64,000 nucleotides of DNA from Mesorhizobium sp. M8A.F.Ca.ET.218.01.1.1 (GTDB lineage Bacteria > Pseudomonadota > Alphaproteobacteria > Rhizobiales > Rhizobiaceae): NCBI RefSeq assembly GCF_004791165.1, contig NZ_SRUZ01000013.1, positions 79,954 to 143,953 of the forward strand, written 5' to 3'. The notes under the pieces were generated by a model that had not been told where the DNA came from, did no database searches, and worked only from the letters and a program-made list of their open reading frames with translations. Made by a program: the position numbers and the translations under genes. Position 1 is the stretch's first letter. The number at the start of each line of letters is the position of its first letter. This document shows, piece by piece, positions 53,261 to 62,614 of this stretch.

Positions 53261-53677
53261 TCAGTGCGCGTAGAGATACGCAACGAGGTCTCTGGCTTCC
53301 TGTGACGAGATACCTGTTTCCGGCATCGCCGTCTGCGGAGAAAAGCTGCGGGGGGAGACGATCCATGCGACAAGGTTATCGGAATTGTTTTCCAGCACGC
53401 CCGCTATGTACACACGCTTCGACAGGCCGCTCAGCGGCGCGCCGACCTGGCCGTCCGCGCCGGGAATGCCGGGGATCGTGTGGCAACCAGAGCAACCGTA
53501 ACGGCGAAACATTTCTGGAGCGCGTCCGGGATCGCCGCCTGAGATAGTTGTGGCCAGGGCAGCCTGGGTGCCGTTGTCGCGTATGACGTTGACGGCGACA
53601 AATGCGGCCGATGCGGCCACTAGGGCCACCGCAATCAGGACGGTGCGGGCAATTGCCGACGCGAGCAGGTCAGGCAT
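53261..53677 (-). CDS. Membrane-anchored monoheme cytochrome c
   Basis: A 138-residue protein with one N-terminal anchor helix (LIAVALVAASAAFVAV) and a class I cytochrome c domain: MFRRYGCSGCHTIPGIPGAD with the CxxCH site, and the axial methionine in QTAMPETGISSQEA. It should carry electrons in the periplasm. The ATG at 53677 has AAGGA six bases upstream and overlaps the CtaG stop by eight bases; the frame extends to 53704. It is the last gene of the molybdoenzyme-oxidase operon and probably a direct donor for the oxidase. Confidence 0.88.
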   Translation of the reverse strand: MPDLLASAIARTVLIAVALVAASAAFVAVNVIRDNGTQAALATTISGGDPGRAPEMFRRYGCSGCHTIPGIPGADGQVGAPLSGLSKRVYIAGVLENNSDNLVAWIVSPRSFSPQTAMPETGISSQEARDLVAYLYAH

Positions 53678-54548
53678 TTTGCGTCCTTCGTCCGCTTGAG
53701 CCACGAATCCAGCGTGCCAGCATAGTCATTGCCGCGGCCGCGTAGATCGTGCCGGCTGGCACCCACATGATCATGCCCGCGAGTTGCTGATCCTCCAGCG
53801 GGGTCAATCCCCAGGCCATTGCCGTTTGGGTTTGCGCGACGTACAGCACCCGGGGAGCGAGCGCCATCAAGGCACCCAGAACGCTCGTGTGCACCATGGT
53901 TCCGAACAGATGCCAGGCCGAGGCGCCGTAGTCGCTTCGCCAGACAACCGCCCACCAGAACAGCATCGCTGTCGCGAAGAAGCTGAGATGCTGGAGGCGA
54001 TGCAGGGCCGGGTCGGTCACGGCCGCGTCGAACAACACAGGCACGTGCCAAGCCCAGATAGCCAAGCCATGAATGACGGTTGCGCTTGTGGCACTGCTGC
54101 ACCAATTCCATAGCCCTCGTATCAGCGGTGCACGCATTAGCGACCCTGCCAGGCGTCGGGCTTTTCCTGGTAGTCCCCAGAGCAGGCTACCCGCCGGCCG
54201 CGCAAGCACGATCAAGGGCGCCGACACGGCCATGACAATCTCGTGCTCGATCATATGAAAGGTAAAAAGATGTTCGCCCAGCCAATGAAGCGGCGACAGC
54301 AGCGCTGCCGCCAATGCCAGCACGCCACAAGAATATAGCAGAACGCGGATAAGCATGCCGCTCGGCCGGCGGCTTCGTTTCGCCAGCCTTGCAGCGCCGA
54401 CGCCGTAAAGCGCGGCAAGTGTCGCAATGGGCAAGACGATCCAAGGATCGAATGTCCAGGGAAGCCAAGACCCATGCGGCTCGTCTCCGTGAGCCATCGC
54501 CGGGCTAGCGATCATCAAACAAAGCAGCGCCCAGATCAGCGTTGGCAT
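53670..54548 (-). CDS. ctaG: caa3-type cytochrome oxidase assembly factor, CtaG family
   Basis: A 292-residue polytopic membrane protein of the caa3_CtaG family, with about seven helices. FTFHMIEHEIVMAVSAPLIV and IHGLAIWAWHVPVLFDAAV carry the conserved histidines, as does LHRLQHLSFFATAMLFWW. A signal-like first helix ends at MAHGDEPHG. Members help build the copper sites of caa3-type oxidases, which agrees with the cytochrome c domain on the neighbouring subunit II. It overlaps the small membrane-protein gene by 13 bases. Confidence 0.88.
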   Translation of the reverse strand: MPTLIWALLCLMIASPAMAHGDEPHGSWLPWTFDPWIVLPIATLAALYGVGAARLAKRSRRPSGMLIRVLLYSCGVLALAAALLSPLHWLGEHLFTFHMIEHEIVMAVSAPLIVLARPAGSLLWGLPGKARRLAGSLMRAPLIRGLWNWCSSATSATVIHGLAIWAWHVPVLFDAAVTDPALHRLQHLSFFATAMLFWWAVVWRSDYGASAWHLFGTMVHTSVLGALMALAPRVLYVAQTQTAMAWGLTPLEDQQLAGMIMWVPAGTIYAAAAMTMLARWIRGSSGRRTQNA

Positions 54549-54844
54549 GGGTCCAGCAGCATCGTCGCCGCTCCCTGCAATGACAGCGCGAAAACAAAGG
54601 CCAGCGCAATAAGAAAACTGGCGTTGACGAGAAATCGCTCAGTCCTGGTCAACCCCGTCAACGTGGCCCGCGAGCCGGCGAGGCCAACAATCGAAACCAC
54701 AAGTAGGAAGCAACTGGCAAGCGCTGTCCAGGGGACATCCTGCTGGCAGTCCTCATAAGGCGTGATTTGCCCCAGCTGTGTGCTCAGAGCCCACGCTAAG
54801 AGGGGAATAACAAGTGCGGTGTGTCGGAGCCGATTTGCACTCAT
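54536..54844 (-). CDS. Small membrane protein of the oxidase operon
   Basis: A 102-residue protein with three hydrophobic segments (ALVIPLLAWALSTQLG, LASCFLLVVSIVGLAG, LVNASFLIALAFVFALSL). The ATG at 54844 overlaps the coxC stop (ATGA). Its position between subunit III and the CtaG assembly factor suggests an accessory or subunit IV-like role in the oxidase; I recognise no specific family. Confidence 0.72.
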   Translation of the reverse strand: MSANRLRHTALVIPLLAWALSTQLGQITPYEDCQQDVPWTALASCFLLVVSIVGLAGSRATLTGLTRTERFLVNASFLIALAFVFALSLQGAATMLLDPCQR

Positions 54845-55443
54845 ATCCGTGGCACCCAGTAGAGGCAGGCATACATCGGCAACCACGTAGCGACCACGAA
54901 GTTCCAGTACATCGTATTGTCACTGACATCTCCGTAGCGTCGTGGGTTATCGCCATGGCGTGAGAACATCAGACACGTCAGTACCAGCGTCTCGATCAGA
55001 TCGGTCAGTATGTGCGTCGTATGAAGGCCGAGCATGACCCAGACGATCGAGCCGTAGGCGTTTTGATCCCACTTGATGTGCATTGCGGGAAATTCGAAGG
55101 CGCGTAGGATCAGCGGTGCTATCCCCAGCAAGGACATGACGATGAGGCCGACGCGAACCTTCAGCAGGTCTTGCTTTCGTGCCCAGCGAGCGAGGAAGAT
55201 GTTGGGAACAAGGCTTGCCAGGAGTAGCGCTGTCAGGGTTGTTCCGGGCAGCAGGTCAGGCGGTCCGGCGTCCAGCGGCCAGCGTGGTGCCAGGCTCATG
55301 AGATAGAGATAGACGACGATCGAAAGCGCAAAGCCCGTTCCCTCAATGAGCATGAAGGCGAGCGTGCCCCACCAGGATTGGCTCGCAGTGCCGAGGCCAT
55401 GCGGCGGAAGCTCTGACAGGTCGAGGACGACATTGTCTTTCAT
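54841..55443 (-). CDS. coxC: Cytochrome c oxidase subunit III
   Basis: A 200-residue membrane protein with about five helices, like the short subunit III of caa3 or bo3-type oxidases. Family marks are WGTLAFMLIEGTGFALSIVV, GLHTTHILTDLIETLVL and the ending YWNFVVATWLPMYACLYWVP. Subunit III stabilises the catalytic subunit and supports proton uptake. Its ATG overlaps the coxA stop (ATGA). Confidence 0.9.
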   Translation of the reverse strand: MKDNVVLDLSELPPHGLGTASQSWWGTLAFMLIEGTGFALSIVVYLYLMSLAPRWPLDAGPPDLLPGTTLTALLLASLVPNIFLARWARKQDLLKVRVGLIVMSLLGIAPLILRAFEFPAMHIKWDQNAYGSIVWVMLGLHTTHILTDLIETLVLTCLMFSRHGDNPRRYGDVSDNTMYWNFVVATWLPMYACLYWVPRI

Positions 55444-57347
55444 GAATCATCCTCCGGCACGTCCTTGGGCCAGAACCAGCCAATCAGCGCGATCGCGACA
55501 GGTATCGAACCCCATACGACTGCCCAGGGGCTGAATATCGACCAGATCAAAGCCACCGTTGTGGCTAGCGCCGCCCATAGCGGCCAGATCGAATCGCCGG
55601 ACGACGACTCCCGCGCTTCTGGCGCCGCCTCAACGACGCTGGTGATCAACAATTCCCGACGGTCGACGCGCAGGCCGATAGCGGCTGGAAGGAACGCGTC
55701 GTCATGTATCGGCTCAAGGCTATCCACCAGCGGCAGCTTGGCGAAGTTATAGGACGGCGGTGGGGACGGTGTCGCCCATTCAAGCGTGGTGGCCCCCCAG
55801 GGATTGGCCGAGGCGGTCGCGCCTGCTCTGGCGCTGCGTATCGCATCGATGAAAAACAGAAGGAAACCGGCAGCAAGAACGATCGCGCTGAGGCTGATGA
55901 ACATGTTCAAGCCCGACCATGGCATTTCTGGCTGGTAGGTATAAATGCGGCGCGGCATACCGCGCAGTCCAAGTATATGCATGGGGAAAAAGGTCAGGTT
56001 GAAGCCGGTAAAGATTAGACCGAATACCCAGCGCCCTGTTGTCTCGTTCAACATGCGGCCCGTCAGCTTGGGGAACCAGTAGTAAATCGCGCCAAGCAGG
56101 GGAAACACCGCACCGCCGACCAGGACATAATGAAAATGGGCGACGACGAAATAGGTGTCATGGACCTGTGTGTCGAACGGTACGGACGCCACCATGACGC
56201 CTGTCAGGCCGCCGATGACAAAAATTACGATGAAGCCGATCACGAACAGCAACGGCGTCTTGAAAATCGGTTTTCCCGCCCACATCGTCGCAAGCCAGCA
56301 GAAAATCTGCAGCCCCGCAGGGACCGCGATCGCCATGCTTGAGGCGGTGAAGAAGCTTTCACCGAGGCGCGGCAGGCCGGCGACGAACATATGATGCACC
56401 CACAGCCCGAACGCCAGAACGCCGGTGGCGATCAGCGCCATCACCATGCCCAGATAACCGAACACGGGGCGCCGCGTGAACGTGGCGACAATGGTCGATA
56501 CCATGCCGACCGCCGGTAGGAAGATGATGTAGACTTCCGGATGGCCGAAGAACCAGAACAGATGCTGCCACAACAGCGCGTCGCCGCCTTCCGCCGGGTT
56601 GAAAAAATGTGTTCCAACCAGCCGGTCGAGGATAAGCGACGTGCTTGCGATCATGATCGCCGGCATGGCAAGGATGACCAGAAACGATGTGACCAGCATC
56701 GACCAAACGAACAACGGGATCCGGTCGAGCGACATGCCAGGTGCCCGCTGCTTGAAGACCGTCACCACGATTTCGACCGCGACCGCGAGCGCGGAGACTT
56801 CGGTGAACGTGATCATCTGCGCCCAGATGTCTGCCCGCTTTCCAGCCGCGTATTGAGGCCCTGCGAGCGGCACGTAGGCGAACCATCCGACATCCGGTCC
56901 GGTATCGAGTACAAACGCGATCCACAGCAGCAGACCACCGGCAAGATACATCCAATAGGAAAACGCGTTGAGGCGCGGGAAGGCGATGTTTCGAGTTCCA
57001 ACCATCAACGGCACAAGGTAGATGGCCATCGCCTGCATGACCGGCACGGCAAACAGGAACATCATGTTCGTTCCATGCGTGGTGAAAATCTGGTTGTAGC
57101 GATCGGGGCCGATGAAGCGAGCCTCGGGTTGCGCCAGTTGCAAGCGCATCAGCAAGGACAGCAGCCCGCCAAGGGCCAGGAAAACAAAGGCCGTGGTGAT
57201 ATACCGGCGCCCGATAATCTTGTGGTCGACTGTCGAGAGAGCACCCAAGAGTCCTGGCGGCGTTGTCCAGGTCGCCGCAAGGCGCCGCTCGAGTTCGGCA
57301 GCGTCGAACGCCGTATCACGGATCTCGCGGTTGTCCTTAGGCGTCAT
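55440..57347 (-). CDS. coxA: Cytochrome c oxidase subunit I (heme-copper oxidase, type A)
   Basis: The catalytic subunit (635 residues, 12 or more helices) that reduces oxygen to water and pumps protons. Heme and copper ligands are present: TTHGTNMMFL (low-spin heme), LFWFFGHPEVYIIFLP with the cross-linked His-Tyr and proton-channel Glu of type A1, LWVHHMFVAG (CuB) and VAHFHYVLVGG (heme pair). A C-terminal extension ends in one more helix (TVALIWSIFSPWAVVWG). The ATG at 57347 overlaps the coxB stop (ATGA); the frame continues upstream to 57572 inside coxB, but that part has no homology. Confidence 0.96.
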   Translation of the reverse strand: MTPKDNREIRDTAFDAAELERRLAATWTTPPGLLGALSTVDHKIIGRRYITTAFVFLALGGLLSLLMRLQLAQPEARFIGPDRYNQIFTTHGTNMMFLFAVPVMQAMAIYLVPLMVGTRNIAFPRLNAFSYWMYLAGGLLLWIAFVLDTGPDVGWFAYVPLAGPQYAAGKRADIWAQMITFTEVSALAVAVEIVVTVFKQRAPGMSLDRIPLFVWSMLVTSFLVILAMPAIMIASTSLILDRLVGTHFFNPAEGGDALLWQHLFWFFGHPEVYIIFLPAVGMVSTIVATFTRRPVFGYLGMVMALIATGVLAFGLWVHHMFVAGLPRLGESFFTASSMAIAVPAGLQIFCWLATMWAGKPIFKTPLLFVIGFIVIFVIGGLTGVMVASVPFDTQVHDTYFVVAHFHYVLVGGAVFPLLGAIYYWFPKLTGRMLNETTGRWVFGLIFTGFNLTFFPMHILGLRGMPRRIYTYQPEMPWSGLNMFISLSAIVLAAGFLLFFIDAIRSARAGATASANPWGATTLEWATPSPPPSYNFAKLPLVDSLEPIHDDAFLPAAIGLRVDRRELLITSVVEAAPEARESSSGDSIWPLWAALATTVALIWSIFSPWAVVWGSIPVAIALIGWFWPKDVPEDDS

Positions 57348-58336
57348 TTCAGGCTCTCCATATAGGCGGAGATGTTCTGCAGTTCGGCGCTGGTCAGCGG
57401 GACCATCGGCATGTTGTTGCCGGGTTTGAGCGTCTGTGGATCGGCAATCCAGGCGGCCAACGAACCGCGGGTTGTTTCCACGAGGCCGGCCGCGATCGTC
57501 TGCCGGCTTCCTATATGTGTCAGGTCGGGGCCGGTGGTGCCACTGGCAGACGTGCCCCGCACCGTGTGGCACGCTGCGCAGGGCTTTGCCATGAAGATTG
57601 CCTGTCCCGCCACTGCATCCGGAGCGGCAGGTATTACTGCATTGCCAGATTGTGCCGCCGCCCAGCGCTCATAGTCCGCGGCCGGCTCGGCAACGACCAT
57701 GATCGCCATGTGGCTATGTTGCAGGCCGCAGAATTCAGCGCATTGCCCGCGGTAGACACCCGGCTTTTCCGCACGCAGCAGCAAACCGTTCGAGCGGCCG
57801 GGGACGAGATCCTGCTTTCCGGCGAGGCTCGGGACCCAGAACGAATGAATGACATCGGTGCTCTCAAGCTTCAGATGCACATCCTGGCCGACAGGGATGT
57901 GAATTTCGTTGGCGGTCTGGAAGCCCGGCGTCGCACCCGAACTGGCATAGAAGATCTGCCACCACCATTGCTGCCCTCTGACTGTAATTGTGAGGGCGGC
58001 GTCCTCGGGGACGCCAATGCCGCGCGTGGTATAGAAGCTCGCTATCGTAAGACCGGCTATGATGATCACAGTTGTCGCAACTGCGGCGCTCACCACCGTC
58101 GTCAGCCGCTTCTCGGAAATTGGATCTTCAGCTGGCCTGTCGCGCCTCCTCAGTATGGCCAGGCCAAGCACACCCATCACCAGGAGCCAGATCACCGTAC
58201 AAATGATCACTATGACAATGATCAGATGTTCGATGTGGATGGCGGGCGCGCCGTTTGGATCGAGCGCCGACTGATTGCCGCTACAGCCTGAGGCCGCGAC
58301 CACCGTCGATATTAGTAGGGGAGGGACAGCTCTCAA
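57344..58336 (-). CDS. coxB: Cytochrome c oxidase subunit II with fused cytochrome c (caa3 type)
   Basis: A 330-residue subunit that receives electrons from cytochrome c. The N-terminus has a lipobox-like VVAASGCSGN, followed by two membrane helices. The CuA site is complete (IHSFWVPSL histidine; GQCAEFCGLQHSHM). A class I cytochrome c domain follows, with CAACHTVRG and the methionine in GNNMPMVPLTS, which defines the caa3 type. The start is a TTG at 58336 in TTGA overlap with the upstream cytochrome gene, with AAGGA eight bases before it. Confidence 0.93.
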   Translation of the reverse strand: MRAVPPLLISTVVAASGCSGNQSALDPNGAPAIHIEHLIIVIVIICTVIWLLVMGVLGLAILRRRDRPAEDPISEKRLTTVVSAAVATTVIIIAGLTIASFYTTRGIGVPEDAALTITVRGQQWWWQIFYASSGATPGFQTANEIHIPVGQDVHLKLESTDVIHSFWVPSLAGKQDLVPGRSNGLLLRAEKPGVYRGQCAEFCGLQHSHMAIMVVAEPAADYERWAAAQSGNAVIPAAPDAVAGQAIFMAKPCAACHTVRGTSASGTTGPDLTHIGSRQTIAAGLVETTRGSLAAWIADPQTLKPGNNMPMVPLTSAELQNISAYMESLK

Positions 58337-58950
58337 GGCGAGGGTCCTTGGTCAAAATGAGCGCCCGTCGGTCCCTCATCGAACATGATGATTGCTGGAC
58401 CGCGGTTCTCGGCCGGGCGGCTGTTCTTGTCGTCGTTGCGACTGGGGGCCGCTACTTTCGGCGTATAGGAGCCGATCGTTTGCACATATCCGGCAAGCTG
58501 CCATATCTGCTCAATCGTCATTTTGTCGCGAAAGGCCGGCATGCCATGAGGCCGGCCGTCTCGGATGGAAGCGACGATGGAAACCATCTCGGGCCCGTAA
58601 AGCCACCAGCCGTCAAGAAAGCTTGGTCCGACGCCGCCCCGCCCGTCGCCGTGGCAGGCGGGGCATCCGAACCACGAATAGAGACGCTTGCCCTGGCTCA
58701 GATTATAAGCGTCCGCTTCGTAGGGCTTGCCAAGCGCGAAGTAACTCTGCGGCGGCGTTCCGCTGATGCCGTTGTGCATAAGCCGAAACTGGTCAAGGTC
58801 TGCAGCGGCAGGGGGGTCGAGACGAAGCTCTCTCGGTTGGCGCAGCCAACCGAGCAGGCCGCCGGCACAGATGAAAAGCAAAACCCCGCCCGCGACCAAT
58901 GCCGGCTTCAAAGTTTCGACTACCCTGTCTGACACGGGTCCTCTTCCCAA
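58333..58950 (-). CDS. Membrane-anchored cytochrome c
   Basis: A 205-residue protein with one N-terminal membrane helix (ALVAGGVLLFICAGGLLGWL) and a cytochrome c domain: LYSWFGCPACHGDGRGGVG and the axial methionine in GRPHGMPAFRDKMT. It lies directly between the molybdoenzyme gene (six bases) and coxB (overlap). This makes it the natural carrier of electrons from the molybdoenzyme to subunit II. Confidence 0.9.
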   Translation of the reverse strand: MGRGPVSDRVVETLKPALVAGGVLLFICAGGLLGWLRQPRELRLDPPAAADLDQFRLMHNGISGTPPQSYFALGKPYEADAYNLSQGKRLYSWFGCPACHGDGRGGVGPSFLDGWWLYGPEMVSIVASIRDGRPHGMPAFRDKMTIEQIWQLAGYVQTIGSYTPKVAAPSRNDDKNSRPAENRGPAIIMFDEGPTGAHFDQGPSP

Positions 58951-58956
58951 AAGGGG

Positions 58957-61353
58957 TCAACTGTCTGGAGTTAACTGCGATCGGCTAAGGCGGACCGGCA
59001 ACAGCTTGTATGAGGGCGTCTTCGACTTCGGGTCGTGGTGGGCCAAGGGGAAGAGCGGGTTTGTCTCTGGATAGTAAGCGCCGCAGCATCCCTTGGGGAT
59101 ATTGTAGGAAACGATCCTCAGTCCTGAGACCTTGCGCACGGTGGTCTCATCGATGGCCGTTGTGATATCAACCGTCTCGCCGTCCGCGAAACCCAGACGC
59201 TCAATGTCATTGCGGTTCATGAAGACAATCTGGCGGGTCCCATTGACGCCACGAAACCGGTCGCTGTAGCCATAGATTGTGGTGTTGAACTGATCGTTGG
59301 AGCGAAGGGTTGCGAGATGCAGGACATCCTTGCTCAGCGCTGTCGGCAAATCTGGAAAAAGCCTGTCGGGCGTGATGAAATTCGCTTTCCCGCTTTGGGT
59401 TACCCATTTGCGTTCGCGAGCCGGAAGCGGCCTGGCGAACCCGCCGGGTTTGAACAGCCGCTTATTGAAGTCCTTGAAGGTTTCAGGGTAAGTGCGCTCT
59501 ATGGCGTCTCGGATCTCCGCATAGTTGCCGACCCAGGCGTCCCATGGAACCTTTGTCTGCCCTAGCGTGGCTTTGGCGATGCCGGCGACGATGGCTGGCT
59601 CCGACAAAAGTTCAGCGCTTGCGGGCTTTGTTTTGCCGCGTGAGCCATGGAAATGGGCTATCGAGCTCTCCATTGAGACGGCTTGTGGGCCTGTCGCCTG
59701 CTCATCGACCTCGATGCGTCCCAGGCAGGGCAGCAGGTACGCGATCTCCCCATGCACGACGTGGCTGCGGTTGAGCTTGGTTGCGATGTGTACGCTCAGC
59801 CGTAGTTTGCGCCATCCCTCCTCCATCGCGGCGGTCTCGGGTACCGCCTTCAGAAAGTTTCCGCCGAGGCTGATGAACGCGCGACATTGGCCTTTCATAA
59901 TTGCTTCGCACGTCTCGACCGTCGAGCGCCCGGTCCAGCGAGGTGGCTCGAACCCATAGAGCTCGGAGAGCTTGTCCAGAGGCGCCAGGCCGGGCTTTTC
60001 CGTGATCCCGACAGTGCGCTGTCCTTGAACGTTTGAATGACCTCGGACGGCACAGATATTTGCTCCGGGCTTGCCGATATTGCCGCGCAGCAGCGCAAGA
60101 TTGCACACCATATGAACATTCTGGACGCCCATAAGGTGCTGGGTCAGGCCCATGCCATAGACGATCAGGACGGAATCCGCTTTCGCGTAGGTCGCCGCTG
60201 CCTGCGTCATCTGATCGCGAGTGAGCCCCGAAACACGTTCCAGTTCGGCCCACTGGTGTGTTCGTGCGGCCTGAGCGAATTCGTCGTATCCTGCCGTATG
60301 CTCCTTGATGAAGTCATGATCGAGCACGTGTTTTTTGTCGGCGGAGGCCATTGAGGCTGCGAAGGCGATCATGGCCGCGTTATCAGGGTCCTTCGGTTTG
60401 CCGTCATCTCCCGCGACGGTGCTCAGACCGGATGCCTTCAGGGCATCGTCTGCTTCGATCAGCGCCTTGCAAACGCCGAACAAGGCGGCGATGTCGCCGC
60501 CATTGTTAACCTGGTAGTACTCCGAAGAGATTTTCGTCTCTTTGCCGGTGAGCATCTGGGACGGGGACTGCGGATTGACGAAGCGCTCCAGTCCGCGTTC
60601 GCGCAGCAGGTTGAATGTGACGATCTTCACCCCTCGATCTACGGCATCCTGAAGATCGTGGAGCAGGCGAGGCGACGACGTTCCGACATTCTGGGCGATG
60701 TAGAAGATGCAATCGGTGTTTTCGAAATCCGAAAGGATTGCAGTGCCAACAGACGCGCCGATGCTCTCGGGAAGTGCCACCGAAGAGCTTTCGTGGCACA
60801 TGTTGGAGCTGTCAGGTAAATTGTTGCTGCCATACATGCGGGCAAACAACTGGTACATGTAGCTCGTTTCGAGCGAAGCGCGGCCGGATGTGTAGAGGTC
60901 GACATGGCGCGGATCCAGAGCGCGCAGTTCCCTGCCGATCTCGTCGAATGCGTCGATCCAACTCACCGGGACATATTTGTCAGTGGCAGGATCCCAGCGC
61001 ATTGGATGAGTCAGCCGGCCTTCTTCCTCGAGGTTGTGATCCGGCCACCGCTCCAGCTCGCTCAGCGTATGCCTGGCGAAGAATGCAGGGTCAGCCCTAC
61101 GGGAAGTGATTTCCCAAGCCGTCGCCTTGGCACCGTTTTCGCAGAACTCGAGCGGGTGCGGTTGGGAAGGTTTCGCCCAGGCGCAACTGACACACATGTA
61201 GCCTTGGGGCTTGTTCTGAACCGACAGGAGTTTCGGCCCCTTTAAGGGGACGTGTTCTCTGGTGATGGTCGAGGCGACGGATTTCGCCGACCCCCAACCT
61301 CCAGCCGGCCCGCCGTACGGTTTGATGGTGGCCGACTTTGTTTTCGGTGTCAT
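58957..61353 (-). CDS. FdhF/YdeP-family molybdopterin oxidoreductase
   Basis: A 798-residue molybdoenzyme of the FdhF/YdeP (CbbBc) group. The N-terminal YMCVSCAWAKPSQ with FCENGAKATAWE supplies cysteines for an iron-sulfur cluster. NMCHESSSVALPESIG holds the probable Mo-ligand cysteine, and LRGNIGKPGANICAVRGHSN and LATLRSNDQFNTTIYGYSDR are cofactor-binding segments. No Tat signal is seen, so the enzyme is probably cytoplasmic, although the next gene encodes a periplasm-facing cytochrome. The ATG at 61353 has GAGG seven bases upstream. The reaction of YdeP-type enzymes is poorly defined; formate oxidation is possible. It is the first gene of the oxidase operon. Confidence 0.92.
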   Translation of the reverse strand: MTPKTKSATIKPYGGPAGGWGSAKSVASTITREHVPLKGPKLLSVQNKPQGYMCVSCAWAKPSQPHPLEFCENGAKATAWEITSRRADPAFFARHTLSELERWPDHNLEEEGRLTHPMRWDPATDKYVPVSWIDAFDEIGRELRALDPRHVDLYTSGRASLETSYMYQLFARMYGSNNLPDSSNMCHESSSVALPESIGASVGTAILSDFENTDCIFYIAQNVGTSSPRLLHDLQDAVDRGVKIVTFNLLRERGLERFVNPQSPSQMLTGKETKISSEYYQVNNGGDIAALFGVCKALIEADDALKASGLSTVAGDDGKPKDPDNAAMIAFAASMASADKKHVLDHDFIKEHTAGYDEFAQAARTHQWAELERVSGLTRDQMTQAAATYAKADSVLIVYGMGLTQHLMGVQNVHMVCNLALLRGNIGKPGANICAVRGHSNVQGQRTVGITEKPGLAPLDKLSELYGFEPPRWTGRSTVETCEAIMKGQCRAFISLGGNFLKAVPETAAMEEGWRKLRLSVHIATKLNRSHVVHGEIAYLLPCLGRIEVDEQATGPQAVSMESSIAHFHGSRGKTKPASAELLSEPAIVAGIAKATLGQTKVPWDAWVGNYAEIRDAIERTYPETFKDFNKRLFKPGGFARPLPARERKWVTQSGKANFITPDRLFPDLPTALSKDVLHLATLRSNDQFNTTIYGYSDRFRGVNGTRQIVFMNRNDIERLGFADGETVDITTAIDETTVRKVSGLRIVSYNIPKGCCGAYYPETNPLFPLAHHDPKSKTPSYKLLPVRLSRSQLTPDS

Positions 61354-62055
61354 TTCTACGCCTCGCCGCAGCACAACGCGAGACCTGACTTGGTCTCACC
61401 CCAATTGACGCGATACCAGCCCGGTGGGCGTTACTCGAAAGCCAACTGGATTAATCCACCTGTTGATCGGTCTGCCGAGACCGCCATCATAGAACTAGCA
61501 ATTTGGCAGACAGTTCCACACCCGATCGGCTTGTTGAGGTCCCTTCTCCTGGTTGACGCCTTCAGGGTCGACCGGCCCTCCTGTGTCCACATGTTCTCCC
61601 TGTTGTCAGGCGCAGCGATAGCTGGCGATCCGGTGAAATGCGCCGTGGCGGTGGGCGGTCGGTGCGGGACCTAGCGCGGTAATCGGGCACGCCGGCGGGG
61701 CGGGGCAATGGAGGTACCGTGATCGCGATGGCCGCGTTTACACAGCTCGGTGTCGGACGGGTACTGACCAGCCCGGGCGCGGATGACGGTCACGCGTCCT
61801 GAGATTCGCATCTCTAAAGCTACTGTTGACGTTCGTGCCCTTGGCTCATTCAGCAAACGGCGCGCGCAGCCACGCTTAGGGCGGCGAAGCGGCTCTATTC
61901 GGCAGCCGGGGAAAGCCCCTCCACAAACTTTTCGAAATCTGCAAACGTTCTACAATTCGGACCCAGCCGCCGGCCGATATCATTTTTTAAAGACTAACCG
62001 GTCAAGCGGAGTCATCTTGCCAGCGTCCAATGCACTTTTTGGCGAGAAGGAACCC
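61354..62055. other. Intergenic region upstream of the molybdoenzyme-oxidase operon
   Basis: About 700 bp with only short frames lacking family resemblance. It must contain the operon promoter, but I could not assign a sigma-70 pair or an Fnr/Anr-type box with confidence. Confidence 0.4.
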
Positions 62056-62278
62056 ATGTTGTTTCCTGGTCAAGTCGTCATGTCCGACAAACTGGAGATG
62101 CTCGCCCGCGTCTGTCGGACAGCCTGCGCGGAAAATGGTCTTGCACTCAGCAGCCCGCAGGCCACAGATACTCGCATCCCATATCCTGAAGCTTTTCCTC
62201 AATGGCCTTGAAGGCGAGGACGAGCTACTAAGCGCTGAGCGAATCCGTATCAAAGGCAAGCTCACATCGAAACATTGA
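62056..62278 (+). pseudogene. Small conserved protein, frameshifted
   Basis: ATG 62056, with AAGGA five bases upstream, opens MLFPGQVVMSDKLEMLARVC and RTACAENGLALSSPQA. Near 62160 the natural continuation passes to another frame, LASHILKLFLNGLEGEDELL, ending at 62278. The pattern matches small rhizobial proteins of about 70 residues with unknown function. One frameshift separates the two halves. Confidence 0.6.
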
Positions 62279-62399
62279 TGCAGCCGCGTGAGTTGCATCA
62301 CAGCCAGCCTCACGTCGGAACGGGATGCATGGCGAGTTCAGTGCCCTGCTGGCGCGCCACGCCGGGACGGGCATGAGCGCCGCCTCCCCGGAAGGTCCG

Positions 62400-62606
62400 C
62401 TAATCGTCCGAGATCAGCCGGTACCGAAACTGGCCCCGGATGTGGTCATTGAAGAAGCGGCCTTTCGCCAAAGCGTTTCGGAAGGCGGTGTAGACCTCCA
62501 CAGGGACCCCCTCGTAGTCATAGCGCTTGCCGCTCGCAACGAACCATACGGAGAGAATCTGGCTGTCGGGATCGTATTCGCTCTGGCGGATCGACGTCGA
62601 AGGCAT
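62400..62606 (-). CDS. KTSC-domain protein
   Basis: A 68-residue protein made of one KTSC domain: IRQSEYDPDSQILSVWFVAS, then KRYDYEGVPVEVYTAFRNAL and KGRFFNDHIRGQFRY. The length is typical of the family. KTSC proteins are small cytoplasmic proteins of unknown function. It ends the minus-strand pair with the small conserved protein eight bases upstream. Confidence 0.85.
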   Translation of the reverse strand: MPSTSIRQSEYDPDSQILSVWFVASGKRYDYEGVPVEVYTAFRNALAKGRFFNDHIRGQFRYRLISDD

Positions 62607-62614
62607 GGCGTCGA

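Noticed and set aside
56541..57365. Plus-strand frame of 274 codons opposite coxA
   Set aside because: Antisense to the strongly conserved catalytic subunit; no homology features.
57348..57572. N-terminal extension of coxA
   Set aside because: It lies inside coxB in another frame; the ATG at 57347 gives the usual N-terminus and an ATGA overlap.
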